Shown: positions 1 to 6,475, counted from the first letter of the stretch. The stretch is 7,940 bases of DNA from Crocinitomicaceae bacterium (GCA_013215515.1 JABSPC010000025.1:1-7940), one strand, 5' to 3'. The notes: generated by a model not told the origin, from the sequence alone. Made by a program: numbers and translations.

Positions 1-333
1 ATCGTAGCTATTATTTTCAAGTGTCGTAGTAATCATAGTGGTCATTGTCTCGTCGTAAAAACGATCAATGTTGTATGATTTATTATTGAAAAGATATTTA
101 ATTGCTTCCCTTGGGCGGACGGCTGTTTCAATCAAAATGGCTTGAGGGCTAACGGCGTCTATAAGTTGATTTGGAAATCTGTTTAATTCAAACGGGTGCT
201 TGTTCGTTGCGATCGTGAGGTATTTAACTTGGGATACAACTTTAAGAAGGTTGTCAAGAAAGTTAGCAGACGCTACACATCCCCCATCTACTCTTGGATA
301 CGCAGGTTTACTAGTTATGTAGAGCGCTTTCAA
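1..333 (-). CDS. Glycosyltransferase, GT4/GT-B type, N-terminal part (runs off left edge)
   Basis: An open frame runs from a TTG at 333-331 to the window edge, giving 111 residues without a stop. It begins MKALYITSKPAYPRVDGG: a beta strand followed by a Pro-rich loop and a DGG at residues 16-18, as in the N-terminal domain of GT4-type glycosyltransferases, where this loop contributes to the acceptor or cleft side. A second strand (VKYLTIAT, 36-43) followed by NKHPF (44-48) fits the same Rossmann-like half. The sugar-nucleotide-binding C-terminal half lies outside the window. No ATG precedes residue 97, so TTG is the only sensible start. It overlaps the permease stop by four bases (TTGA, 330-333), which implies translational coupling. 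By inference it adds sugars to a cell-envelope glycan, perhaps LPS. Substrate is unknown. The family call rests on pattern recognition only. Confidence 0.75.
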   Translation of the reverse strand, partial: MKALYITSKPAYPRVDGGCVASANFLDNLLKVVSQVKYLTIATNKHPFELNRFPNQLIDAVSPQAILIETAVRPREAIKYLFNNKSYNIDRFYDETMTTMITTTLENNSYD

Positions 334-1805
334 GATTTTTTTAATCTAAACGGTTTTACAATATTCCTCAATAGTTTTCCCCAATATTCACTTGAATTAA
401 TGGGCAAATCATTGGCCGCGGAGTACATCATCCAAACGGCGACAGGTGCTAATAATAAGGATGAGAACCACATTCCAACTAAGGGAGAGACGGTTCCGGC
501 TTGAGCCATGTTGTCTCCAACGGTGAGCAACACGAAGTAAATCATAAATAGGAGAGCGGCAATTACAACGGGGGCCCCAAATCCTCCTTTGCTTACAATT
601 GCCCCAAAAGGAGCACCAATGAAGAATAGGATAATAATGGCAGCTGTTAATGCAAACTTTCTATTGAACTCAATCATGTAATCATCCATGTCTCGTTCCA
701 TTGCTTTCATGAAGAGATTTTGGCCTTCTACAATTTGATTTAGCCTTCTAACAGTCGCTTGGGCCTTGTTAATGGCTTTTATTTTTTTATTGTAAACAAC
801 ATCATTGAAGTTTACGGCGTGATCCGGAATTTCAACGATTTTCTTGTCTTCCATTTTCTTAATTGAATGATTCTGATAGGTGAATGATGCAAAATAGGGG
901 TGCCCACTTTTGACATTCATTAAGAAATTATTTAAGATATTTGTCCCGTTTGCTTTGATGGAATCCATGGCATCATTGATCTGAAAGACATTTAGCATTT
1001 CGTGTTTATCCTTCAATAGCTCTTCTTGTGACCGTTCTAAATCGAATCCAGTAATATTGATCTTGTAGGTCATCTTTTCAAATTGCGATTTCCACGCTGG
1101 ATGAGTGCTGTGGATACTGTGGTTTATTCCATCTGGGCTGAAATTTGGCGTTTGCGGTTCAAGTTCACGATGAACACTACCATTGGTCATTTCAAAGAAC
1201 AGGTAAGCTCCGTTTTTTGATTTGTAAATTTTCCCAGATTCTGCGCGAACTGTTTTAATCTCGTTGGGTGTTGTATGATCGTGGATGAGGATTCCTTTGA
1301 ATTCATTTCCTTCACCTTCATCAACCTTAATCACGTATCCATCCAGTTCATGGCTGTAAACTCCTGGTGTTAATACCATGGATATTTTGGTGTTCTGAAT
1401 GTCGAAAATTAAAGAACGCCATTTCAAATTGGAGACGGGAATAACATAGTTGGCAAAGTAGAACGTACTTAGTGCTATAATGATAACTACAGAAAAGAGA
1501 GGGCGAACGATCCTATAAAGGGACATTCCAGAAGCTTTTAGGGCTGTCAATTCATTATTCTCTGCCAAGTTACCAAATGTCATAATTGATGACAGCAGGA
1601 TAGCCAAAGGAAGGGCGAGTGGAATTAGACTTGCGGAAACATAAAAGAGAAGTTCAATGATCACTGAAATTTCCAGTCCTTTACCCATTAAATCGTCGAT
1701 GTATTTCCAGAAGAATTGCATTACCAAGATAAACATGGAAATAGCAAACGTAGCTAGGAAAGGGCCTGCGAAAGAGCGTACACTAAAAAAGTAAAGTCGT
1801 TTCAA
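330..1805 (-). CDS. LptF/LptG-family permease (LPS export ABC transporter membrane subunit)
   Basis: This 491-residue inner-membrane protein belongs to the YjgP/YjgQ (LptF/LptG) family, whose members pair with the ATPase LptB to extract lipopolysaccharide from the inner membrane and pass it to the periplasmic bridge. Three N-terminal membrane segments are visible at about 12-33, 47-75 and 101-123. The family motif ENNELTALKASGMS lies at 82-95. A large soluble periplasmic region spans about 125-380, and a second membrane block about 384-462 opens with FIGAPFGAIVSKGGFG (395-410), the other family hallmark. It is longer than the roughly 360-residue E. coli proteins because of the larger periplasmic domain, which is usual in Bacteroidota. 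The start is TTG (1805-1803). Upstream in frame only ATA, ATC and TTT codons separate it from a TAG at 1823-1821, so no ATG is available. Whether it acts as LptF or LptG cannot be decided here. Confidence 0.93.
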   Translation of the reverse strand: MKRLYFFSVRSFAGPFLATFAISMFILVMQFFWKYIDDLMGKGLEISVIIELLFYVSASLIPLALPLAILLSSIMTFGNLAENNELTALKASGMSLYRIVRPLFSVVIIIALSTFYFANYVIPVSNLKWRSLIFDIQNTKISMVLTPGVYSHELDGYVIKVDEGEGNEFKGILIHDHTTPNEIKTVRAESGKIYKSKNGAYLFFEMTNGSVHRELEPQTPNFSPDGINHSIHSTHPAWKSQFEKMTYKINITGFDLERSQEELLKDKHEMLNVFQINDAMDSIKANGTNILNNFLMNVKSGHPYFASFTYQNHSIKKMEDKKIVEIPDHAVNFNDVVYNKKIKAINKAQATVRRLNQIVEGQNLFMKAMERDMDDYMIEFNRKFALTAAIIILFFIGAPFGAIVSKGGFGAPVVIAALLFMIYFVLLTVGDNMAQAGTVSPLVGMWFSSLLLAPVAVWMMYSAANDLPINSSEYWGKLLRNIVKPFRLKKS

Positions 1806-1833
1806 ATCAAAAAAGATTATCTAACAATTAGAT
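1806..1833 (-). other. Small hairpin plus T-run in front of the permease start
   Basis: On the minus strand a perfect 6-bp AT-rich stem with a 3-base loop (1833-1819, ATCTAA/TTAGAT) is followed by AATC and six T residues (1814-1809), then GAT and the TTG start codon. The layout resembles a weak intrinsic terminator or attenuator, but the stem has only one G-C pair and would be unstable. It lies in the 66-base gap between the START-like gene and the permease. A chance AT-rich palindrome is quite possible. Confidence 0.25.
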
Positions 1834-1871
1834 TGCGAAATGTAAACGATTGGAATTTAACAATATTGGGG

Positions 1872-2258
1872 TTAAGCTCCAAGAATTCGTTTAAGTTCAC
1901 TAACCTGTTGATCCCAGAATCTACTAGATTCATCAAGCTCATCCGGTTCTGCAAAATCAGTGATTGATAGAATCACGGCTTTTGTCATAGGATCTACTTC
2001 ATATCTCAATTCAAAATAAGCTTCCGAATCATCCTCTTCATCTTCGATCCATCTAAATTTCACCTTTGCGTTGGTCTTTTTAGTCAGAAGTCTTGCTTCT
2101 TCCTCTGCACCGTCCCAAAGGAAAGTATATACGTCATCTTTGATATTTACATCATCAGCAAACCATTCGCTCAATCCGCTTGGAGTGCTTAGCATGTTAT
2201 CTAAAACTTTAATTGAAGTTTTTAATAAATACTCAAGTTCAAATCTTTCTTTTTCCAT
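1872..2258 (-). CDS. START-like (AHA1/START-fold) domain small protein
   Basis: This is a 128-residue soluble, acidic protein with an ATG start (2258-2256). It has the pattern of the small START/SRPBCC-fold proteins conserved in Bacteroidota: an N-terminal strand and helix (FELEYLLKTSIKVLDNML), then PSGLSEWFADDV at 26-37, which is the usual 'helix before the cavity' motif. Beta strands follow (VYTFLWDG, VKFRWIE, YFELRYEV, AVILSITDFA), and a C-terminal amphipathic helix at about 111-127 (SSRFWDQQVSELKRIL) closes the cavity. No signal peptide or membrane segment is seen, so it is expected to be cytoplasmic. The family is thought to bind a hydrophobic ligand, but none is established. It lies 66 bases upstream of the permease on the same strand and may share its transcript. 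No canonical promoter is evident in the 274-base divergent gap upstream. Confidence 0.85.
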   Translation of the reverse strand: MEKERFELEYLLKTSIKVLDNMLSTPSGLSEWFADDVNIKDDVYTFLWDGAEEEARLLTKKTNAKVKFRWIEDEEDDSEAYFELRYEVDPMTKAVILSITDFAEPDELDESSRFWDQQVSELKRILGA

Positions 2259-2532
2259 GATGTCTTATGAAATACTAGCTCGTTAGTTAAAGCGCGCAAT
2301 ATACGCATTCTTTTCTCCCTAATTCTTTGTTTTTAACAAACTTGGCTGCAATGTTGATAACTTGTTCTCGATGAGAGGTAGAAGCTGCTCTAGCCGATAC
2401 TATTCTAAACAATTCGAAGACCAGTTTTCACTTGCTCCTTTTTTTTTAGAATGTAATTATTCAATAGAACGGATTTGATTCGCTCAATGTTTAGAGGGAA
2501 ATTATATTAAATTTAACTCTTAACTTTTAAGG

Positions 2533-3690
2533 ATGAAGAACAGATCTGTCCACTTAACAATTCTTTCAGTAAGTGGGTTAATGACCTTACTTATACTGCT
2601 ATTGCATTACTCTGAACTTCCAGATCGAATGACCGCTTTTGAGCGCTTGGAAAACATTGTAGAGTTTCATAAAACAAACGAAATATTCAGTAATCGCACA
2701 GTGACGACCTACTTGATTCACTTCGTGTCAGATTTGACATTACTAAGAATCGGTAAGGCCTTCATTCTTGTGAACTTTTTCTTCTTTTTTCTATCGGCAT
2801 ATTTAATCGGTTTGATTTCATTTCGCTTCAACAAGTCAAAGCTATTCTCTGCATTGAATGTGCTCGTGTTTTTCCTGACCTTTTCGAATTTTTTCATCTT
2901 TTTTAGCCCAATCTATACGTACGATGAGCCAATACAGTATGCGTTTATTTTTCTTTCATTTCTAGCACTGATTCGAAATAATCTAATTGGATTCTCAGTT
3001 CTGTTTGGGTTGGCCTTGATTACAAAAGAAACTTCAATAGTCCTGTTACCAGGGTTTTATCTATTGTTTAATCAATTGATGAAGAAAGAGGTTTTTTCAA
3101 AATTGAAGTTAATTCTGACGTTTGTTTCGCCGATATTGATTTATGCTGTGTATGTTTTCTTTTGTACTTCGCCCGAATCCAATCTTATGATAGGAGGGCG
3201 TTTCGGACTCCTAAATTATAACTTTCAAAATTTCCAATTTGGGATTGAATCAATTCTATCTTTTGTGATGGTAGTTGGATTTAGTCTGTACTTGTACTTA
3301 AGAACATTTAAGTTTGATAAGAGGAAAATGGTTGGTACTTTTCGGAATGCGTTTGTAGTCACATTAATAATCAATTCAATACTCGTTTTTGGAATGGCGT
3401 ATGCAAGAGAGGCGCGATTGTTTGCATTGCCTTTAATCTTTGCTTGGCCCATTTTGTCCACCTTGTTTTTCGGAAAGGAATTTGAATGGAAAATTAAATC
3501 TGATATAAGGACATTTTTACTGGGAACAGTTACAATTCTAATCGGTTTTGCTACCTACTATGGTGTGAGTTTAATCTATGATCCTGTAATTGGATCTGGA
3601 GCTGGTGGGTGTTTTCATCTGTATTTCTCCATTTTAATTTCCTTTTTGTTTTTTGATGCTTTTTTTAGGAGAAAAAGCGCCAGCTTTTGA
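2533..3690 (+). CDS. Polytopic membrane protein, possible GT-C-type glycosyltransferase
   Basis: This 385-residue protein has about ten or eleven predicted membrane segments (roughly 9-26, 75-96, 103-117, 125-137, 140-160, 190-210, 240-257, 274-290, 296-312, 327-347, 361-378). It is very Phe-rich, with five in a row at 82-86. Features shared with GT-C enzymes (PMT/ArnT-like, which move a sugar from a polyprenyl-phosphate donor outside the inner membrane) are a soluble loop after the first segment with acidic residues (about 30-50), an ITKETS turn after a membrane helix at 163-168, and AREARLFALP at 291-300, reminiscent of the conserved Arg-containing C-terminal loop. A YTYDEP element lies at 118-123. 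I do not recognise a specific family, and an O-antigen-ligase-like or unclassified membrane protein is also possible. It is the only rightward gene, flanked by a divergent gene and a convergent tRNA, so it is likely monocistronic. Start ATG with AAGG immediately before it, too close to be a good ribosome site. Confidence 0.75.
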   Translation: MKNRSVHLTILSVSGLMTLLILLLHYSELPDRMTAFERLENIVEFHKTNEIFSNRTVTTYLIHFVSDLTLLRIGKAFILVNFFFFFLSAYLIGLISFRFNKSKLFSALNVLVFFLTFSNFFIFFSPIYTYDEPIQYAFIFLSFLALIRNNLIGFSVLFGLALITKETSIVLLPGFYLLFNQLMKKEVFSKLKLILTFVSPILIYAVYVFFCTSPESNLMIGGRFGLLNYNFQNFQFGIESILSFVMVVGFSLYLYLRTFKFDKRKMVGTFRNAFVVTLIINSILVFGMAYAREARLFALPLIFAWPILSTLFFGKEFEWKIKSDIRTFLLGTVTILIGFATYYGVSLIYDPVIGSGAGGCFHLYFSILISFLFFDAFFRRKSASF

Positions 3691-3713
3691 AAAGGTGAAG
3701 CGTTAGCGCACCT
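3673..3713 (+). other. Weak hairpins around the stop codon of the membrane-protein gene
   Basis: A 6-bp stem AAAAGC/GCTTTT with a 4-base loop (3673-3688) overlaps the stop codon TGA at 3688-3690. It is followed by a second short stem AGGTG/CACCT (3693-3713). Neither is followed by a T-run of terminator length, so a rho-independent terminator cannot be claimed. Together they might slow polymerase or protect the 3' end of the rightward transcript. I found nothing better as a terminator for this gene. Confidence 0.2.
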
Positions 3714-3763
3714 AAAAGTGCTGTCTTCGAAAAACAAACTTTAGTGCGATTGCCTAATCCCTT

Positions 3764-3807
3764 GAACGTAAAAAAGGATAACATTTCTGAGGGAATGCCT
3801 TGCGTTC
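3764..3807. other. Imperfect long hairpin in the intergenic region between convergent units
   Basis: Three nested stems line up on one axis. GAACG (3764-3768) pairs with CGTTC (3803-3807), AAGG (3774-3777) with CCTT (3798-3801), and CATTTC (3782-3787) with GGAATG (3792-3797, one G-U pair). The loop is TGAG, and small internal loops separate the stems. That gives about 15 base pairs in 44 bases. No T-tract follows on either strand, so it is not a canonical terminator. It lies between the end of the rightward membrane-protein gene and the leftward tRNA unit. It could be a 3' processing or end-protection structure, or chance. Confidence 0.35.
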
Positions 3808-3860
3808 GAATAATAATCATTACATGACCCGACTAAGAACAATTTCAAATCTCCTGAAAG

Positions 3861-3889
3861 TAAAAAAGACAACCGTTAAGTTGTCTTTT
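3861..3889 (-). terminator. Rho-independent terminator of the tRNA-Met gene
   Basis: On the minus strand, starting two bases after the tRNA discriminator base, AAAGACAAC pairs with GTTGTCTTT across a 6-base loop (plus-strand 3865-3888). The right arm runs on into further T residues (down to 3862). A 9-bp stem with a U-tract directly after a tRNA gene fits an intrinsic terminator. Because the stem begins so close to the tRNA end, 3' trimming must remove it before CCA addition. Confidence 0.85.
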
Positions 3890-3890
3890 G

Positions 3891-3964
3891 TAGCGAGAGG
3901 GAGATTTGAACTCCCGACCTCCGGGTTATGAATCCGGCGCTCTAACCAACTGAGCTACCTCGCC
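3891..3964 (-). tRNA. tRNA-Met (anticodon CAT), probably elongator
   Basis: A 74-base cloverleaf reads on the minus strand. The 7-bp acceptor is GGCGAGG with TCTCGCT (two G-U pairs). TA follows at positions 8-9, then D-stem GCTC/GAGC, anticodon stem CCGGA/CCCGG with loop TTCATAA (anticodon at 3930-3928), variable AGGTC, T-arm GGGAG-TTCAAAT-CTCCC, and discriminator A. CCA is not encoded. The last anticodon-stem position is an A-C mismatch, so the three consecutive G-C pairs typical of an initiator are not complete. The acceptor begins with a G-U pair rather than an unpaired C. Both points favour elongator tRNA-Met. A CAT anticodon can also mark lysidine-modified tRNA-Ile2, which seems less likely from the body sequence but is not excluded. 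It has its own promoter and terminator. Confidence 0.95.
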
Positions 3965-4035
3965 ATTTTAAACCAATTTAATTTCTTTCCATCAAGACCT
4001 CTTAAACTGATTGAGCAACTACCTAATTGCGGGTG

Positions 4036-4065
4036 CAAATATAACAGTAATTTTATTTCACACAA
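4036..4065 (-). promoter_or_regulatory. Bacteroidota-type promoter for the tRNA-Met gene
   Basis: On the minus strand TTTG (4066-4063) lies 19 bases before TATATTTG (4043-4036), an exact match to the TAnnTTTG -7 box used by the primary sigma factor of Bacteroidota, with a -33 TTG at normal spacing. Transcription would start near 4029-4031, leaving a leader of about 65 bases before the tRNA at 3964. It is the best promoter in the window, as expected for a stable RNA gene. The promoter lies downstream of the peptidase stop, so the tRNA need not depend on readthrough. Confidence 0.8.
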
Positions 4066-4102
4066 ATGTTTTTCGACGCAGAAGGAAACTACTGTGACCT
4101 AA

Positions 4103-5818
4103 TTAAGACTTTAATTCAGCTAACTTGTTCTCTATGAATTCGGCAAGCTGTTTAATATGCTTCTCTGTAAAGTCAAATTTTATGTTTGCAGTCTCATAAA
4201 TTTCTGGAATACTACGGGTATATGCCAATCGAAGTGCATTTTTATAATCTTCAATTGCCTTTGATTTATCTTCAAGGCTATTTTTCCAAATACCAAGTGC
4301 CCCAAGTTGAGCAATTCCATATTCGATGTAATAAAATGGCACTTCAAAAATATGTAATTGACGCTGCCACGAAGTAGATTGAGCATCTTCATAACCCGAC
4401 CAATCCGTTAAACCAGTTCCATACGCTTTTGACAATGAAACCCATTTATCGGTTCGCTCGGCAGTTGTGTGCGTGTGATTCACATATAACCAATGCTGGA
4501 ATTCGTCAACTTGAGCAATCCACGGTAAAAGTTTGATTACAGTTTCTAGTTGTTCTTCTATGGCTCTATTTAAATCTTTTGGATCCTTGTAAAACTCTCC
4601 CCATTCATCCATAGAAAGCAACTCCATTGACATTGATGCCAATTCAGCCACTTCAGACGGAAGGTTTTTAAAGCCCGTTAGTTCAAGATCTCTACTTAGG
4701 AATGAGTGAACTGCGTGACCTCCTTCGTGCACCATTGTTACCAAGTCTCTGTGAGATCCAACAGCATTCATGAAAATAAATGGAACGCCAATTTCATAAA
4801 GAGGGTAGTTGTACCCCCCAGGTGATTTTCCATCTTGGGATTCGAGATCCAAATGCTTCATCTCTGACATCGTCGTAAGGCAATCGCCAAAATAAGGGTC
4901 AATGCGATTGAACATATTCACCGTTCCTTCAAAAAGTTCTTTTCCTTTTTGAAATGGCTTTAATGGTGCTTTTCCTTCAGGGTCAACGTCCAAATCCCAT
5001 GGCTTGAATAAAGGCTTTCCAAGTTTGTCTAAACGTCTCTGCTGCATTTTTTTAACGATTGGAACGATAACAGACTTAACTGACTGGTGAAAGTCTTCGC
5101 AATCTGTTACATTGTAGTCAAATCGACCCATTGCCTGCATTTTATAGTCTCTGAAATTTTCAAATCCAGCATTTTTCGAAATCTGATGACGTTTGGCCAA
5201 AAGTGAATCAAAGAGTTCATCAAACTTGTCTACATCTTCTTTTCTGCGATCGGTAATATTCTCGAATATTTCCTTACGCAATGATTCATCTGTTTCTTTA
5301 AGTAGGAGAGAGGCTTGTTGCATTGTCAGCTTATCGCCGTCGTGTTCTATACTTTGTGCTGCCGAAAGTGATCCGAATTTCTGGCTTTCTTCCGCAAGTT
5401 TAGATTGTATTTCAATATTTTCCTCTCGGTACAGTTCAAGTGATTTTTTAATTCGTCTAAATAAAATTTCAAATGCTGGGTCAGAAGCTAATTCTTCAGT
5501 GTAACCGATCTCATTCAATTTTCTATTTAATTGATCTTCAAATGGTGCAATCTGAGGCTGAATTTGCGTTACGAAGAATGTATACGAGTTGCTAAGATCT
5601 TCATCTTTAGTATCAATCGTCATTTTTATGTATCTCCAAGCGGCATCCTCTTCAAGAATTGCTTCTAATTCACTTTGGTCTTTCAACCAAGTAAGAAAAT
5701 CCTCTTTGGTTTCAATCTTTCTATTGATAAGGTCTGTGAAGTACTTTTCGATAGATTTCCATGAATCCACTACGAGGTTTTGATCAACGAATTGTCGTAT
5801 AGGTTTTGAAATTTTCAT
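4103..5818 (-). CDS. M3-family oligoendopeptidase (PepF-like zinc metallopeptidase)
   Basis: This 571-residue cytoplasmic protein has no signal peptide or membrane segment. The zinc-binding site HEGGH is at 364-368, and the expected third ligand is Glu392 in SEVAELAS, 24 residues after the second His, as in M3 peptidases. The block FYYIEYGIAQLGALGIW (495-511), preceded by His489, is the conserved substrate-binding and catalytic Tyr/His region of the PepF-like branch. The N-terminal helical part (about 1-210) has the usual charged helices, including an EDAAWRYIKMT motif (57-67). Length matches the family (roughly 560-600). It cleaves short peptides as part of peptide turnover. The ATG start is consistent with the family N-terminus. 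The start codon stands only three bases after the U-tract of a strong hairpin terminator (5822-5851). No separate promoter fits between them, so expression depends on readthrough or on a promoter further upstream. Confidence 0.95.
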   Translation of the reverse strand: MKISKPIRQFVDQNLVVDSWKSIEKYFTDLINRKIETKEDFLTWLKDQSELEAILEEDAAWRYIKMTIDTKDEDLSNSYTFFVTQIQPQIAPFEDQLNRKLNEIGYTEELASDPAFEILFRRIKKSLELYREENIEIQSKLAEESQKFGSLSAAQSIEHDGDKLTMQQASLLLKETDESLRKEIFENITDRRKEDVDKFDELFDSLLAKRHQISKNAGFENFRDYKMQAMGRFDYNVTDCEDFHQSVKSVIVPIVKKMQQRRLDKLGKPLFKPWDLDVDPEGKAPLKPFQKGKELFEGTVNMFNRIDPYFGDCLTTMSEMKHLDLESQDGKSPGGYNYPLYEIGVPFIFMNAVGSHRDLVTMVHEGGHAVHSFLSRDLELTGFKNLPSEVAELASMSMELLSMDEWGEFYKDPKDLNRAIEEQLETVIKLLPWIAQVDEFQHWLYVNHTHTTAERTDKWVSLSKAYGTGLTDWSGYEDAQSTSWQRQLHIFEVPFYYIEYGIAQLGALGIWKNSLEDKSKAIEDYKNALRLAYTRSIPEIYETANIKFDFTEKHIKQLAEFIENKLAELKS

Positions 5819-5821
5819 AGT

Positions 5822-5851
5822 AAAAAAAAAGTCTCGAATTAGCGAGACTTT
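5822..5851 (-). terminator. Rho-independent terminator after the DUF5606 gene (or attenuator before the peptidase)
   Basis: On the minus strand a perfect 9-bp stem, AAAGTCTCG (5851-5843) with CGAGACTTT (5836-5828), closes a 6-base loop. The right arm runs on into six more T residues (5827-5822), for nine consecutive T in total. It starts 20 bases after the DUF5606 stop, the classic position for a terminator. Its U-tract ends three bases before the peptidase ATG, so it must also lie in the peptidase leader if that gene is read from upstream. Confidence 0.88.
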
Positions 5852-5871
5852 AAATATTTAGTGAACTTAAT

Positions 5872-6456
5872 TTAGTCTTTCTTCTGAGCAGGTGCTTTCT
5901 TCTGTGTTCCGCTCGAAGCCTTAGCAGAGGCGCTTGCTGCTGGTTTCTTTTTGGCCGGTGCTTTAGATGCCTTAGAAGTTGTTTTAGTAGAGTCATCATT
6001 AGTAGAATCACCATTTGATTGGTAAGTCTCAGTAGAGTCATCATTCAATTCCTTATCAGATGCTTTCGCATCTTCTGGTTTAAGGTTTCCTGAGCTTAAA
6101 AGTAAATTGTACCATTGGAACAACTTCTTAATGTCAGATGGGTAAACGCGTTCCTCGTCGTAATCTGGTAAGATGTCAGATAAGAAATCCTGTAAAATCG
6201 AAATGTCCTCTTTGTGAGATGGTGCTGCTTTACCTTCTTGTTTCGCGAAGATGTCAGTTAAGATATCTTTCAAAGGCTTGTCATCATCAACAGTGTAGAT
6301 GCTAATATCTTCTAATGCTGATATTCGATCTGTCGAATAAGCGGGGAATCTTTTGTTGTCAATTAGTGATTGAACAATGATGCTGTTCTTCCCTTGAGCA
6401 ACTACTTTGTAAAGTCCAGGTCGACCTGAGATTGAAATAATTCCTGATAAATCCAT
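5872..6456 (-). CDS. DUF5606 domain protein with low-complexity Lys/Ala/Ser tail
   Basis: This 194-residue cytoplasmic protein starts at ATG (6456-6454). The N-terminus, MDLSGIISISGRPGLYKVV, followed by strands and SLIDNKRFPAYSTDRISALEDISIYT (about 30-55), matches the small domain known as DUF5606 that recurs in Bacteroidota. Its function is unknown; the first part has the look of a compact beta-barrel such as an SH3-like fold (inference). A helical second segment follows at about 60-122 (KDILTDIF, ILQDFLSDIL, DIKKLFQWYNLLL). From about residue 125 the tail is disordered: three copies of N-D/G-D-S-T (138-142, 148-152, 153-157), then a Lys/Ala/Pro/Ser-rich basic end that could bind nucleic acid or an acidic partner. 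It follows the acyltransferase by 76 bases and ends with a strong terminator. Confidence 0.88.
   Translation of the reverse strand: MDLSGIISISGRPGLYKVVAQGKNSIIVQSLIDNKRFPAYSTDRISALEDISIYTVDDDKPLKDILTDIFAKQEGKAAPSHKEDISILQDFLSDILPDYDEERVYPSDIKKLFQWYNLLLSSGNLKPEDAKASDKELNDDSTETYQSNGDSTNDDSTKTTSKASKAPAKKKPAASASAKASSGTQKKAPAQKKD
5986..6045 (-). repeat. Short in-gene repeat encoding N-D/G-D-S-T
   Basis: The 15-base unit at 5986-6000 is repeated exactly at 6031-6045, and a diverged copy (6001-6015) adjoins the first. All three lie in frame in the DUF5606 tail and encode NDDST, NGDST and NDDST. This fits slippage or short duplication within a disordered coding region rather than an independent element. 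Confidence 0.7.
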
Positions 6457-6475
6457 TTATAATTTTTAAAAGCCC

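Noticed and set aside
196..504. Plus-strand open frame of 102 codons
   Set aside because: It lies across the junction of two well-supported minus-strand genes (permease C-terminus and glycosyltransferase N-terminus) and has no recognisable domain.
2071..2286. Plus-strand open frame opposite the START-like gene
   Set aside because: It is antisense to a conserved small protein and shows no domain pattern of its own.
2259..2532. Divergent promoter pair in the gap between the START-like gene and the membrane-protein gene
   Set aside because: TAnnTTTG near-matches exist (for example TAAATTTA at 2508-2515), but none has a TTG at 17-23 bases upstream, so no promoter is called.
3844..3910. tRNA-associated attachment site (att)
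   Set aside because: Attachment sites are direct repeats of a tRNA end. The copy here is inverted, only 11 bases long, and no integrase gene is seen.
5193..5504. Ser-rich plus-strand open frame
   Set aside because: It is antisense to the M3 peptidase; its Ser-rich composition mirrors Glu/Asp/Arg codons of the true gene.
5850..6044. Leu/Arg-rich minus-strand open frame
   Set aside because: It is an out-of-frame reading of the repetitive DUF5606 tail and also runs into the terminator.
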